From the NCBI RefSeq assembly GCF_003047295.1, contig NZ_PZYZ01000006.1, forward strand, positions 62,001-126,000: a DNA stretch of 64,000 nucleotides, given 5' to 3'. Positions 8,193 through 16,982 of the stretch are shown piece after piece (position 1 is the first letter of the stretch; each line of letters begins with the position of its first letter). Source of the DNA: Nocardioides sediminis. Its GTDB lineage: Bacteria; Actinomycetota; Actinomycetes; Propionibacteriales; Nocardioidaceae. Below the pieces are notes generated by a model, which was given only the letters and a program-made list of their open reading frames with translations, was not told where the DNA came from and made no database searches. Made by a program: the position numbers and the translations under genes.

Positions 8193-10532
8193 GTGACGCG
8201 CGCGCTCCGGGGTGCCTGGAGCCGGCGCGGCGCGCTGGCGACCCTCGTGCTGATGACGGCCGTGGTCGTCGGCGGGGCGGTGGGCGTGCTCGGCTTCGCG
8301 GCCGCCGCCGGTACGTCGCGCCTGCTCGCGGCGCCGCTGCTGCTCCTCGGGGCCGTCGCGGTGCCCAGCATCGGGGCGGAGCTCGCGGCGGGCCGGCGCG
8401 AGGAGATCGGCCTCGCCCGGCTGCGCGGCATCCACGGGATCCGGCTGTGGCGCTTCGTGCTCGTGGAGCCGCTGGGCGCGATCGTCCTCGGCACGGTGGT
8501 CGGGCTGGTGTTCGGCGCGGTGACGACCGTGGCCTCGACCTCGGCGTGGCTCGGCGAGGCCGCCGCCCCCCTCGGCCGGGCGGCGGTGCTGACCGCGCTC
8601 GGCACGGCGCTGGGCGGCCTGGTGATCGTGGTCGTCTCCTCGCTCGCCGCCCTCCGGGAGCCGTTGGCCGTCCAGGTCGCCTCCCGACGCAGGCCGCGAC
8701 GCGCCACGACCCTGGTGGTCTTCCTCAGCGTCCTGGTCATCGTCGGCGCTGCCGTGGCGGCGTACCGCTCCCGCACCGCGACCACCGACGCCCCGGACGC
8801 CCTCGTCCTCCTCGGTCCCGCCCTCGTCGGGCTGGCGCTGGGGCAGGTCGCCATCTGGCTGCTCCGCCTCGGGGCCCGGGCGGCGACCGGGACGACGAGC
8901 GGCGGCGGCATCGCGTCCTTCCTCGCCACCCGCCGCCTGGCCCGCGCCGACGACCTGGTCACTCCCGTCCGGCTCGTGGTGGCGGCGGCGGTCGTCGCGA
9001 CGCTCGCCGGGACGGGCGCCCTGGCCGTCGGCGACTGGACCGACACCGAGTCGCGCATCGTCGCCGCCGGCCCCACGGTCGTGCCCGTCGAGGGCGGCGC
9101 GCGGGCCGCGCTGGCGCTGACCCGCGAGCTCGACCCCGAGGGCGAGCACCTGATGGCCACCGCCGTGGTGCCCAACCTGGACCGGCTCGCCGAGCGGCGC
9201 GCCTACGTCGACGCGTCCCGCTTCGAGGCGGTGGTGGGCGACTTCTACGACGGCACCACGGTCGAGGACGCGGCGGACGCCGTCCCCGGGCTGGTCGGCG
9301 ACCTGCCCGACCTGACCCTGCGCGGCGACCGGCTCACCGTGGCGGCCCGGGTGCTGGAGAAGGGCGCCGGAGCCAGCCGCGGCGTGAGCCTCGAGGTCGT
9401 CTACGTCGGCAACGACGACTCGCGGCAGTCCGCGATCCTCGACCTGCCGCTGACCAGCGCGGGTGCCGAGGCGACGCGCACCGTCCGGCTCCGCGGCTGC
9501 GCCGACGGGTGCCAGCTCGCGGGGATGTCCCTGCGCAGGCTCTACGGCGAGGGCACCAACGTCTTCAACTTCGGTCCCGAGGACTTCGTGGTGCTCCTCG
9601 AGCGGGTCGTCGTCGGGGACCGCGACCTCACCGACCTCACGTGGAAGCCCGACGAGGGATCCATCAGCGCCAACGAGAACAACCGCTTCTTCGACGACCT
9701 CGTCGACCCGCTGCGACGGGTCACCGCCAACCGACCCGACGGCCTCGAGGTGTCGCCGCTGCCGGAGGGGCCGACGGGCCTGGTGCTCACCGCGTCAGAG
9801 GTCCCGGTGCGCCTGCTGTCGGCGGACGTGGCGGACCCGGTGCCGCTCGACCTGGGCAGCGCGGGGCGCGCAGCCGACCCGCTGGGGGAGCACGCCGCCC
9901 TGCCGCTGGTCGGCGGGGTGGGCGTGCTGACCGACATCACGGCGGCGTCGGTCGCCTCGGGCCCCACCGTCCCAAGCGCCGAGGTGCAGGTCGTGGCCGC
10001 CGCCGACACCCCCGCCGAGATGCTCGACCGGCTCGAGGACGCCACGGGGTCGACCGCCGTGTCCCTCGACGACCTGCGGGCGGAGATCGGCACCGCCGCG
10101 GGGGCCGACCAGGCCCGCGCCCACGCCCTGATGGCGGTCGCCTGCGTGCTCGTCGCACTGCTCGCCCTCGCGGCCGGGGTCGCCCGCCACCTGCGCGGCT
10201 ACCGGCGCGACGTCGCCGCCCTGCGCGTGATGGGCGTCGGCGTCGACACCGCCCGCCGCGCCGGCCGCACCGAGCTGGCCTCGCTGGCCGCCCTCGTCGT
10301 GCTCACCGCGGGGGTCGGTGGGTGGCTGGCCGTCCGCCTCCTGCTCGGCGGGCTCCCGCTGGTCACCCCCAGCGCGGCCGCCCAGGCGCTCGACACCGGT
10401 CCGCGGCTGCTGGCGACCCTGGTCCCGGCCCTGCTGGCCGCGGGCGCCGTGCTGGTCGTCGGCGGCCGAGCGCGCGTCGTACGCGAGAGCGCGACGCGAC
10501 CGGCCCTGCTGCGTGAGGAGGAACGGCGATGA
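8193..10532 (+). CDS. FtsX-like ABC permease
   Basis: 779 residues. The N-terminal half carries several membrane segments (LATLVLMTAVVVGGAVGVLG, LVVFLSVLVIVGAAVAAY). A large extracytoplasmic region of roughly 350 residues follows, and a C-terminal block of FtsX-type helices (HALMAVACVLVALLALAAGV) precedes a coupling motif YRRDVAALRVMGV. This is the layout of MacB/LolC-like permeases that move lipid or peptide substrates from the membrane by mechanotransmission. GTG 8193 follows GGTGGAG and lies 19 nt after the ATPase stop. Its 3' end overlaps the next permease by 4 nt (ATGA). Confidence 0.88.
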   Translation: MTRALRGAWSRRGALATLVLMTAVVVGGAVGVLGFAAAAGTSRLLAAPLLLLGAVAVPSIGAELAAGRREEIGLARLRGIHGIRLWRFVLVEPLGAIVLGTVVGLVFGAVTTVASTSAWLGEAAAPLGRAAVLTALGTALGGLVIVVVSSLAALREPLAVQVASRRRPRRATTLVVFLSVLVIVGAAVAAYRSRTATTDAPDALVLLGPALVGLALGQVAIWLLRLGARAATGTTSGGGIASFLATRRLARADDLVTPVRLVVAAAVVATLAGTGALAVGDWTDTESRIVAAGPTVVPVEGGARAALALTRELDPEGEHLMATAVVPNLDRLAERRAYVDASRFEAVVGDFYDGTTVEDAADAVPGLVGDLPDLTLRGDRLTVAARVLEKGAGASRGVSLEVVYVGNDDSRQSAILDLPLTSAGAEATRTVRLRGCADGCQLAGMSLRRLYGEGTNVFNFGPEDFVVLLERVVVGDRDLTDLTWKPDEGSISANENNRFFDDLVDPLRRVTANRPDGLEVSPLPEGPTGLVLTASEVPVRLLSADVADPVPLDLGSAGRAADPLGEHAALPLVGGVGVLTDITAASVASGPTVPSAEVQVVAAADTPAEMLDRLEDATGSTAVSLDDLRAEIGTAAGADQARAHALMAVACVLVALLALAAGVARHLRGYRRDVAALRVMGVGVDTARRAGRTELASLAALVVLTAGVGGWLAVRLLLGGLPLVTPSAAAQALDTGPRLLATLVPALLAAGAVLVVGGRARVVRESATRPALLREEERR

Positions 10533-13500
10533 TCCAGCTCGTCGGCACCGTCCTGCGCGGGCTCCGCGCCCGCGCGCTGCTCAGCGTCGGCTCGATCGTG
10601 CTCACCGCGCTGGCGGTGGGCTCGGCCGTCCTCGGCCCGATCTTCGCCGAGGCCGTCACCAGCTCCTACGTCGTGACGCGACTGCGGGAGGCGCCCGCCG
10701 CGGCCACCGGGCTCACCCGCGTGCTGGAGCTCCAGGCGCAGCTCGCCCCCCAGGCCGCCCGCGACCTCGCGGTCGAGGAGTCCCGCAGGCTCGACGCGGG
10801 GCCGTGGGGCGAGCCGACGACCACGCTCGTGTCCGAGCGATACAGCGCCCTGCGCGGCGTCGTGACCTTCTGGGCCCGCGAGGACGTGTGCGCGGGCCTC
10901 GAGGTGACGGGCCGCTGCCCCAGCGCCCCTGGCGAGGTGCTGCTGCTCAACACCGACGCCGAGAAGACCGGCGCCGTGGTCGGCGAGCCGCTCGAGCTGT
11001 CGATCTTCGAGCCCGCCGAGATCGAGGGGCAGTACCCCCGGGCTCCCATCGACGAGGTGGAGGTGGTGGGCACCTACACCACCCCGCAGTCCGACGACGT
11101 CTGGCAGCGGCCCACGCTGCTGACCAGCACCAACGAGCAGTCGAGCCTCTCGGGCGGCTACCAGCCCTACCAGGCGGCACCGCTCATCACCACGTCCGAC
11201 ACCGTGTCCGCGCTCGGTGCCGGCGCCTGGTCCGTGCGCGTCGACACGCCCCTGGACGTGCCCGCCGACCTCACCCGCGCCGACCTCGACGAGGCGGCCG
11301 CGACGGCCGCGCGACTCGAGGGCAGCACCGAGGTCGAGGGCGGCACCCTGGTCGGGGTGCCGGACGTCAACGACCTCGGCGCCGTGCGCGACGAGGTCCG
11401 CGAGCAGCAGGCCACCGCCCGTGCGTCGATCGCGCCGGCCGTCCTCTCGCTGGTGCTGGTGGCCCTCGCCCTCCTCATGCGCCTGCTCATGGCCGCCAGC
11501 GAGATCCGGGTGCCCGAGCTGGCCCTCGCCTCGCTGCGCGGCGTCTCCTCGCGCCGGCTGTGGGTGCTGGGGCTCTCCGAGCCACTCGTGGTGCTCGCCC
11601 TCTCCGCGCCCGTCGGGGTCGCGCTCGGGCTCGGCATGGGCTGGGGCCTCACCCGCGCGTGGCTGGTCGACGGTCTCCCGATGCCCGTGCCGTGGCTGAG
11701 CTGGGCCGCGGCCGCGCTCGTGCTGCTCGCCGCGACCGCCGTCGCGTGCGTGGCGGTGGGACTCGTCGTCCGCGACACGCTCGCCTCCCAGCTCTCCGGC
11801 GTACGCCGCCCGCAGGCCTCGCGCCGCTGGGCCGTCGTCGCCCAGCTCGCGCTGGTGGCCCTCGCGCTCGCCGTGCTCGTCTCCAAGCTCGCCTCGGGCA
11901 CCCAGGGCGACCCGGACGCAACCGACCTGGTGCTGCCGGTGCTGCTCGCGATCGTGGCCGGCCTCGCCGCCACCCGGGCCACGGCGTGGCTGGCGACCTG
12001 GTGGACCCGGCGCCGCCAGCACACCCGCTCGCTCGGCAGCTTCGTCTCCGCGCGGGCGATCTCGCGCCGGCAGGAGGGGACGCTGGTGATCCTGCCGGTG
12101 ACCGCGGCAATCGCGGTCGCGGTCTTCGGGGCCGGCGTCTACGACTCGGCGGCGACGTGGCGGGCCAGTGTGGCCGCGACCGTCTCGCCGGCCGACGTCA
12201 CCTGGACCTCCCCGCTCTCCCTCCGCGACACCCGCGACCTCACCCGTCGCGTCGATCCCGACGGCGAGTGGGTGATGACCGCGGCCGAGGTGCAGAACCC
12301 CGGCGCCAACTTCGCCATCGTCGACGCCGACCGGCTCGCCTCCATCGCCGTCTGGCCGCCCACCTGGACCCCCGACGCCACGGTCGAGGACGTCGCCGCC
12401 GACATCGCCACGGCGGGCCGGGTGCCGTCGCTGGTCGGCCGCCGGCTCTCGGTCACCATCGACAACCGGGCCCGTACGTCGCGCCCGCTGGCCGTGGAGG
12501 CCCGCTTCGGCTCCGTGGGCGGGACGCCGGAGCGCGTCTACCTCGGACCCTTCCCCCGCGGTGAGCACACGCTCTCGGCGCGGCTGCCCCGGACCTGCGA
12601 GACGGCCTGCCCGCTCGAGGGCCTCACCCTCGGCGGCGGCGCCGGCACCACGATGGAGATGGACGGCCGCGCCCGGGTCCTGGAGATCGCCGTCGACGGC
12701 CAGCGGGTCGACGAGGCCGTCGAGGGCGCCGGCTGGGTGCCGGCCCCCGACTCGCAGGCTCCGAGCGCCATCGCCGACATCCGCACCGACGACGGCACCA
12801 TCGACCTCACCCTCGACTCGGGCGGGGGATCGGCGATGGCCCGCCTCACCTCGGGCGACATCGCCCTCGACCGGCCCGCGATCCGCGGGGTCGACGTGTC
12901 CGACGAGGCGATCGAGTCGCTCGACGGCTCCGGGGTGATCGGCGTGGAGCCGCAGGGCACGGCCGAGGGCCTGCCCTTCGTCGGCCCGCGCGGGCTGCTG
13001 GTCGACTTCGCGTCCTTCATCACCGACCGGCCGGTCTACGACAACCTCTTCGAGACCCGGGTGCTGATGCGCGGCGGGGCGCCGGCGGAGGTCCGCGACG
13101 CCCTCGAGCAGGCCGGGCTCACGGTCGAGACCACCCTGGCCACCGAGCAGCGGGTGCTGGACCAGAGCGCCTACGCCCTCGCGCTGCGGCTCTACGCGGT
13201 GGTCGCGGTGCTCGTGCTGCTCATGGCGCTGGCCGGCCTGTTCGTCTCCACGGCGGTCCAGCTCCCGGCCCGGCGCCGCGACGCGGCGGCGCTGCGCGTG
13301 GTCGGCGTACCGCGGGGCTCGGTCATGTCGGCCGTGGCGCGGGAGTTCCTCGTCGTCCTCGGCGGGGCGGCGGTCGCCGGCATCCTGGCGGGCTCGCTGG
13401 CGCAGTACGTCGTGCTGCGGACGATCACGCTCGGCTACGTCGAGGACCTCTCCACGCCCCAGCTCGTCGCCGAGGTCTCGCCGCTGCGGCTCGTCGCGCT

Positions 13501-13603
13501 GGCGGCCGTCGCCGCGGTGGTGCTGGGTGCGGCGGCCTTCGCGAGCGCCTCCCTCACCGTGCGCGGGGCGCGCGGCTCGACGCTGCGCGAGACCGCCCGC
13601 TGA
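10529..13603 (+). CDS. FtsX-like ABC permease (large)
   Basis: 1024 residues. An N-terminal membrane anchor (SVGSIVLTALAVGSAVLGPI) is followed by a first extracytoplasmic domain, a central block of membrane helices around residues 300-500, a second large extracytoplasmic domain, and C-terminal FtsX helices (YAVVAVLVLLMALAGLFVST) ending in RRRDAAALRVVGVPRGS. Duplicated FtsX domains are typical of actinobacterial exporters. It overlaps the preceding permease (ATGA) and closes the operon. The 32-bp repeat array begins at its stop codon. Confidence 0.88.
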   Translation: MIQLVGTVLRGLRARALLSVGSIVLTALAVGSAVLGPIFAEAVTSSYVVTRLREAPAAATGLTRVLELQAQLAPQAARDLAVEESRRLDAGPWGEPTTTLVSERYSALRGVVTFWAREDVCAGLEVTGRCPSAPGEVLLLNTDAEKTGAVVGEPLELSIFEPAEIEGQYPRAPIDEVEVVGTYTTPQSDDVWQRPTLLTSTNEQSSLSGGYQPYQAAPLITTSDTVSALGAGAWSVRVDTPLDVPADLTRADLDEAAATAARLEGSTEVEGGTLVGVPDVNDLGAVRDEVREQQATARASIAPAVLSLVLVALALLMRLLMAASEIRVPELALASLRGVSSRRLWVLGLSEPLVVLALSAPVGVALGLGMGWGLTRAWLVDGLPMPVPWLSWAAAALVLLAATAVACVAVGLVVRDTLASQLSGVRRPQASRRWAVVAQLALVALALAVLVSKLASGTQGDPDATDLVLPVLLAIVAGLAATRATAWLATWWTRRRQHTRSLGSFVSARAISRRQEGTLVILPVTAAIAVAVFGAGVYDSAATWRASVAATVSPADVTWTSPLSLRDTRDLTRRVDPDGEWVMTAAEVQNPGANFAIVDADRLASIAVWPPTWTPDATVEDVAADIATAGRVPSLVGRRLSVTIDNRARTSRPLAVEARFGSVGGTPERVYLGPFPRGEHTLSARLPRTCETACPLEGLTLGGGAGTTMEMDGRARVLEIAVDGQRVDEAVEGAGWVPAPDSQAPSAIADIRTDDGTIDLTLDSGGGSAMARLTSGDIALDRPAIRGVDVSDEAIESLDGSGVIGVEPQGTAEGLPFVGPRGLLVDFASFITDRPVYDNLFETRVLMRGGAPAEVRDALEQAGLTVETTLATEQRVLDQSAYALALRLYAVVAVLVLLMALAGLFVSTAVQLPARRRDAAALRVVGVPRGSVMSAVAREFLVVLGGAAVAGILAGSLAQYVVLRTITLGYVEDLSTPQLVAEVSPLRLVALAAVAAVVLGAAAFASASLTVRGARGSTLRETAR

Positions 13604-13827
13604 CCTGCCGACCGGGCGGTTTCGTGCCGCTGGATCGCGCCGACCGGGCGGTTTCGTGCCGCTGGATCGTGCCGACCGGGCGGTTTCGTGCCGCTGGATC
13701 GCGCCGACCGGGCACTTCCTGGCCGCTGGATCGTGCCGACCGGGCGCTTCCGTGCGCAGGGAGGTGCCGACCGGGCAGTTCCTGGCTGGGGGTGCCGACC
13801 GGGCACTTACGTTGCGCTGGCGAGCTG
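13604..13827 (+). repeat. Array R1: seven to eight tandem 32-bp units
   Basis: Units begin at 13607, 13639, 13671, 13703 and 13735 (spacing exactly 32), then 13766 and 13794 (31 and 28, degenerating). The unit reads roughly GCCGACCGGGCGGTTTCGT followed by GCCGCTGGATCGT. The array begins right after the permease stop codon, running in the sense direction of that gene. Units are contiguous with no unique spacers. Related arrays lie at 14082, 28597 and 29189. Confidence 0.9.
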
Positions 13828-13845
13828 ATGCCCTGGTCTAGACGC

Positions 13846-13892
13846 TTGGGTGTGGCTTTGGTGCCACCAGGTGACACCAAAGCCACACCCAA
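13846..13892. repeat. 47-bp near-perfect palindrome
   Basis: The left arm 13846-13868 and right arm 13870-13892 are 23 bases each and complementary at 22 positions, around a single central A (arms begin TTGGGTGTGGCTTTGGTG). It lies between two opposed 32-bp arrays and between convergent genes. No T-run follows on either strand, so it is not a canonical intrinsic terminator. A smaller hairpin (8-bp stem, 6-nt loop) follows at 13899-13920. I see no gene between 13828 and 14081. Confidence 0.85.
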
Positions 13893-14081
13893 CGTGTCGG
13901 ACCGCCGGGTCAGGCGGTCCCGGCGACCTCCGCCGTCGGAGGCGACCTCGGTCCGCGCCTCGTGGGGCTCGCGATGACCCAGATGGCGGCCGAGCCGGTT
14001 CACCGGATGGATCACCGAGACCGCCATCGTGTCCGTGCGTCCGGTCTGGCAGCCCACCGTCGCCCAGCGGCCAAGATGCAG

Positions 14082-14221
14082 GTCACCGGGTCCCAGCGCG
14101 ACGGAAGTGCCCGGTCACCGGGTCCGAGCGGCACCGAAGTGCCCGGTCAGCACCACCCAGCGGTCAGGAAGTGCCCGGTCACCGGGTCCCAGCGCGACGG
14201 AAGTGCCCGGTCACCGCTGCG
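14082..14221 (-). repeat. Array R2: five 32-bp units in opposite orientation
   Basis: The landmark GTCA recurs at 14082, 14114, 14146, 14178 and 14210, a strict 32-bp period. On the minus strand the unit starts GGTGACCGGGCACTTCCGT and continues CGCGCTGGGACCC, clearly the same family as R1 but a distinct subtype. The array begins at the stop codon of the response regulator (14222) in that gene's sense direction and runs toward R1. Confidence 0.88.
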
Positions 14222-14932
14222 TCAGGCGGCGTCGAAGCGGAACCCGACGCCCCGCACGGTGCGGATCCAGCGGGCCTCGCCGTGCATGCGCAGCTTGCGG
14301 CGCACGTTGGCGACGTGCACGTCGACGAGGTGGGTGTCGATGGCGTCCTCGGTCTCCCAGACCTCGCGCAGCAGGTCCTGGCGGCGTACGACGACACCCG
14401 GCCGGGTCGCGAGTGCCGTGAGCAGGTCGAACTCGGTGCGGGTGAGCTCGACGGGCGTGCCGTTGACCTCCACGTCGCGGGCGTGACGGTCCAGGACGAG
14501 GCCACCGCCGCCCTCGATGCGACCCTCGCGGCTGACGTCCGCCGGCCTGGGCGCGCTCGACGAGGAGCGCGGACGCCGGAAGAGCGCGGCCACGCGGGCC
14601 TGCAGCTCGCGCGGGGAGAACGGCTTGCCGAGGAAGTCGTCGGCTCCCGCCTCGAGGCCGAGCAGCAGGTCGATCTCGTCCTGCCGCTCGCTGACGAAGA
14701 CGACGTAGCAGTCGCTCGAGCTGCGGATGCGCCGGCAGACCTCGAGGCCGTCGATGTCGGGGAGGGAGAGGTCGAGGACGACGAGGTCGGGCTGGATCTC
14801 GTCGAGGTGCGAGAGCGCCGTGTGTCCGCGCGAGGCGGTCCTGACCTCGAACCCGACCCGGCCGAGGACGCCGCTGACGGTGGCCTTGCTGTCCTCGTCG
14901 CCGTCGATGACGAGCGCAGAGCGGTGTTGCAT
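14222..14932 (-). CDS. OmpR/PhoB-family response regulator (orphan)
   Basis: 236 residues. The receiver has the acidic cluster IDGDED near residue 9, the phosphoacceptor Asp in LVVLDLSLPD, the Ser in VVFVSER and the Lys in LGKPFS. A Ser/Arg/Pro-rich linker (RRPRSSSSAPRPADV) leads to a winged-helix DNA-binding domain: VELTRTEFDLLTALATRPG, VDVHVANVRRKLRMHG and IRTVRGVGFRFD. No sensor kinase is adjacent. ATG 14932 follows GGGGGGAAG. It is divergent from the GH26 gene, so that gene is a candidate target. Confidence 0.93.
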   Translation of the reverse strand: MQHRSALVIDGDEDSKATVSGVLGRVGFEVRTASRGHTALSHLDEIQPDLVVLDLSLPDIDGLEVCRRIRSSSDCYVVFVSERQDEIDLLLGLEAGADDFLGKPFSPRELQARVAALFRRPRSSSSAPRPADVSREGRIEGGGGLVLDRHARDVEVNGTPVELTRTEFDLLTALATRPGVVVRRQDLLREVWETEDAIDTHLVDVHVANVRRKLRMHGEARWIRTVRGVGFRFDAA

Positions 14933-15071
14933 GCTGACTTCCCCCCGGAAGGTGTTCCCGCACCGTGGTCGTGCTGACTGCACCAAGGGTCGGGCGGGTC
15001 CGGCTCCCTCACAGGTGAATGACGAACTGGTGGCGGCGTTGTTACGGCGCGGAGCCAGATATGGAGAAACT

Positions 15072-15085
15072 GTCACCATGGTGAC
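15072..15085. promoter_or_regulatory. 14-bp perfect palindrome between regulator and GH26 gene
   Basis: GTCACCATGGTGAC is a perfect palindrome in the 206-bp divergent gap, 54 bp before the GH26 start and about 140 bp before the regulator start. TTGACA follows at 15092-15097 on the plus strand. It may be an operator, but no -10 box fits that TTGACA well. Function is inference. Confidence 0.35.
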
Positions 15086-15138
15086 GATTCGTTGACATAG
15101 TTCCCCGGATCAGTCAGACGACCAGGTGGGAGCAGCCC

Positions 15139-16185
15139 ATGTCGGCACCTGTCAGCGACGTCCGACCCGCGGGGACCCGGCGTACGCGCGCGGGGAGAAC
15201 GGGCGTTCCGCGGCGCGCGAGCACGCGGGTGCTGCTCGCCGTGTCGGTGGCGCTCGTCCTGCTCCCCACGCTCTTCACGTGGACCGCGGCCGACGCGGCG
15301 CGGGCGCGCGAGCCGCTGCACCGACAGGTGCGCTTCGGAGCCTGGGTGGAGGGGATGACCCTCGACCCGGGCCGGCTCGACGCGCTGGGCCGCAGGTTGC
15401 GCACCGACGTCGCGGTCGCGTCGTACTACTGGGGGTACGGCGACGTGTTCCCCGCGGGCCCGGAGCTGGCGCACAGCCGGGGAGGCACCCGCGACGTGCT
15501 CCTCTCCTGGGACATGGGCGAGACCCGCTTCGAGGAGTGGGCCCGCGGCGACCACGACGCCTACCTCGACCAGATCGCCGACGCCGCCCTTTCCTACCCG
15601 TACGACGTCCACGTCCGCCCGTGGCCGGAGATGAACGGCGACTGGCAGTCCTTCCAGCCGACCCGCGACGGCGGCAAGGCGCACGGCGGCACCCCGGCGG
15701 AGTTCGTGAGCGCCTGGCGGCACGTGGTCGACCACCTGCGGGCGGCCGGCGTCGACAACGTCAAGTGGGTGTTCAACCCCACCGTCGACACCTATGCCCA
15801 GACCACGCCGGTGGCCGACATCTGGCCGGGCGCCGACTACGTCGACGTGCTCGGGCTGGACGGCTTCAACTGGGGCAATGACGCGTCGTGGGGCAGGTGG
15901 CAGCCCTTCACGTCGGTCTTCAAGAAGCAGTACCAGCGCCTCACGCGGTTGCACCCGACCGCCCCGGTGTGGATCTGCGAGGTGGGGTCCAAGGAGCCGC
16001 GTCGTCACGACGGCGCGCCCCGGGACCGCGGTCGCAGCAAGGCCCGGTGGATCACCGCGATGATGAAGGCGCGGGCGTTCCCGCGCGTCGACACCGTCGT
16101 GTGGTTCAACGAGGCCAAGGAGCGCGATTGGCGTCTCGAGTCGTCCCCCGCGTCGCTGCGGGCGATGCGCCGGGCGCTGCGCTAG
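15139..16185 (+). CDS. Secreted/anchored GH26-family glycoside hydrolase
   Basis: 348 residues. An Arg-rich N-terminus and one hydrophobic segment (residues 30-53, VLLAVSVALVLLPTLFTWTA) form a signal peptide or signal anchor. The TIM-barrel catalytic domain carries the clan GH-A residues: acid/base Glu164 in RPWPEMNG and nucleophile Glu281 in VWICEVGS. Most GH26 enzymes cut beta-mannan or mixed-linkage glucan; bacterial members near glycan synthases often act on the self-made polymer. It converges on the sortase gene and overlaps it by 80 nt. The GT2/LAVTG/sortase operon next door suggests a shared surface glycan. Confidence 0.85.
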   Translation: MSAPVSDVRPAGTRRTRAGRTGVPRRASTRVLLAVSVALVLLPTLFTWTAADAARAREPLHRQVRFGAWVEGMTLDPGRLDALGRRLRTDVAVASYYWGYGDVFPAGPELAHSRGGTRDVLLSWDMGETRFEEWARGDHDAYLDQIADAALSYPYDVHVRPWPEMNGDWQSFQPTRDGGKAHGGTPAEFVSAWRHVVDHLRAAGVDNVKWVFNPTVDTYAQTTPVADIWPGADYVDVLGLDGFNWGNDASWGRWQPFTSVFKKQYQRLTRLHPTAPVWICEVGSKEPRRHDGAPRDRGRSKARWITAMMKARAFPRVDTVVWFNEAKERDWRLESSPASLRAMRRALR

Positions 16186-16822
16186 CCGCCTGCCCGCGGC
16201 CGACCGCGACCGTCGAGCGGCCGTCGACCACGACGTCCTCGAGCTCGGCGACGGCCACGAGCCGCTTGGACGAGCCGTAGCGGGGCCAGCAGGTCGTGAG
16301 GGTGAGCTTGCGACCCGGCAGCGGGTCGAGCACGTGGTGGGCGTCTGCGGCGACGATCCACGGCTCCTCGACCACGGTGTAGACCCAGGTCGTGTCGTCC
16401 TGGGTGATCTCGACGGCGTCGCCCTCCTGCAACCTGTCGAAGTCGATGAAGGGGTCGCCGTGGCCGGCCCGGTGGGCCGCGATGGCCGCGTTGCCCCGCT
16501 CGCCCGGCATGGGGGTCCCCGGGTAGTGCCCCGGCCCGAGGTCGAGGGCGGCCTCGTCGGTGCCCTCCACCACGGCCCACTCCCAGTCGTCGCCGAAGCG
16601 CGGGATGCGCATCTCGGCGAAGGGCTCGCCGTACGACGACCGGCTCGCCACCGGCGGTGCGTCCCGGTCGACGACCGGACGTGGTGCCGTGCCCAGGGAG
16701 AGCTCCTCGCGGAGCACCGCCTGGGCACGGGCGGTCTGCCACTCGTCGTGGCCGAGGCGCACGGCGACCGTCCCCGCCACCAGGGCGACGAGGACGACCA
16801 CCGCCAGCAGGGCGCGTCTCAT
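16106..16822 (-). CDS. Class E sortase
   Basis: 238 residues. One N-terminal membrane anchor (LLAVVVLVALVAGTVAVRL) precedes a sortase beta-barrel with His117 (AAHRAGHGDPF), Cys178 in TLTTCWPRYG and Arg187 (KRLVAV). The TLTTC motif and single N-terminal anchor are typical of class E, which recognises LAxTG signals in actinobacteria. The start overlaps by one base (TGATG) the stop of a 51-codon gene whose product carries LAVTG. The C-terminal 40 residues are Ala/Arg-rich, and their codons lie antisense to the end of the GH26 gene. Confidence 0.9.
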   Translation of the reverse strand: MRRALLAVVVLVALVAGTVAVRLGHDEWQTARAQAVLREELSLGTAPRPVVDRDAPPVASRSSYGEPFAEMRIPRFGDDWEWAVVEGTDEAALDLGPGHYPGTPMPGERGNAAIAAHRAGHGDPFIDFDRLQEGDAVEITQDDTTWVYTVVEEPWIVAADAHHVLDPLPGRKLTLTTCWPRYGSSKRLVAVAELEDVVVDGRSTVAVGRGQAASAAPGASPAATRGTTRDANRAPWPR

Positions 16823-16977
16823 CAGCCGTGGCGCCGGGGCACGATCCGTCCCACGGCCATGGTGGCTGCGATGAGGGCAAAGCCCGCCAGGAACATCCAC
16901 AGCGCGTCGAACCAGATGGACGCGCCCATCCCCGTCACGGCGAGGGACCCGCCGCCGGCAGCTCCGTTGTTGTACAT
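16822..16977 (-). CDS. 51-residue LAVTG membrane peptide, candidate sortase substrate
   Basis: ATG 16977 to TGA 16822. The peptide is MYNNGAAGGGS, then LAVTG at residues 12-16, a hydrophobic segment at 19-43 (SIWFDALWMFLAGFALIA), and a basic tail VPRRHG. This is exactly a sortase sorting signal (LAxTG, membrane span, positive tail) with only an 11-residue head and no signal peptide or mature domain. It starts 5 nt after the GT2 stop and overlaps the sortase start by one base, so all three are translationally coupled. It may be a substrate, a decoy or a small subunit of the synthase. Confidence 0.8.
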   Translation of the reverse strand: MYNNGAAGGGSLAVTGMGASIWFDALWMFLAGFALIAATMAVGRIVPRRHG

Positions 16978-16982
16978 CTCGA

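Noticed and set aside
6983..9175. Long antisense open frame over the ABC transporter genes
   Set aside because: Very high GC content opens antisense frames. The composition (Arg/Ser/Pro/Ala-rich) is not protein-like, and the plus-strand frame has full ATPase and permease motifs.
10199..12568. Long antisense open frame over the permease genes
   Set aside because: Low-complexity Gly/Arg/His composition with no domains; the opposite frame encodes intact FtsX permeases.
13846..13892. Palindrome as an intrinsic terminator
   Set aside because: No T-run follows on either strand, so it is not reported as a canonical terminator.
13604..14221. CRISPR-like regular spacing
   Set aside because: The 32-bp units are contiguous repeats with no unique spacers, and no cas genes are in the window.
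15092..15097. TTGACA taken as a sure -35 for the GH26 gene
   Set aside because: No matching -10 lies 16-18 bp downstream, so I list only the nearby palindrome.
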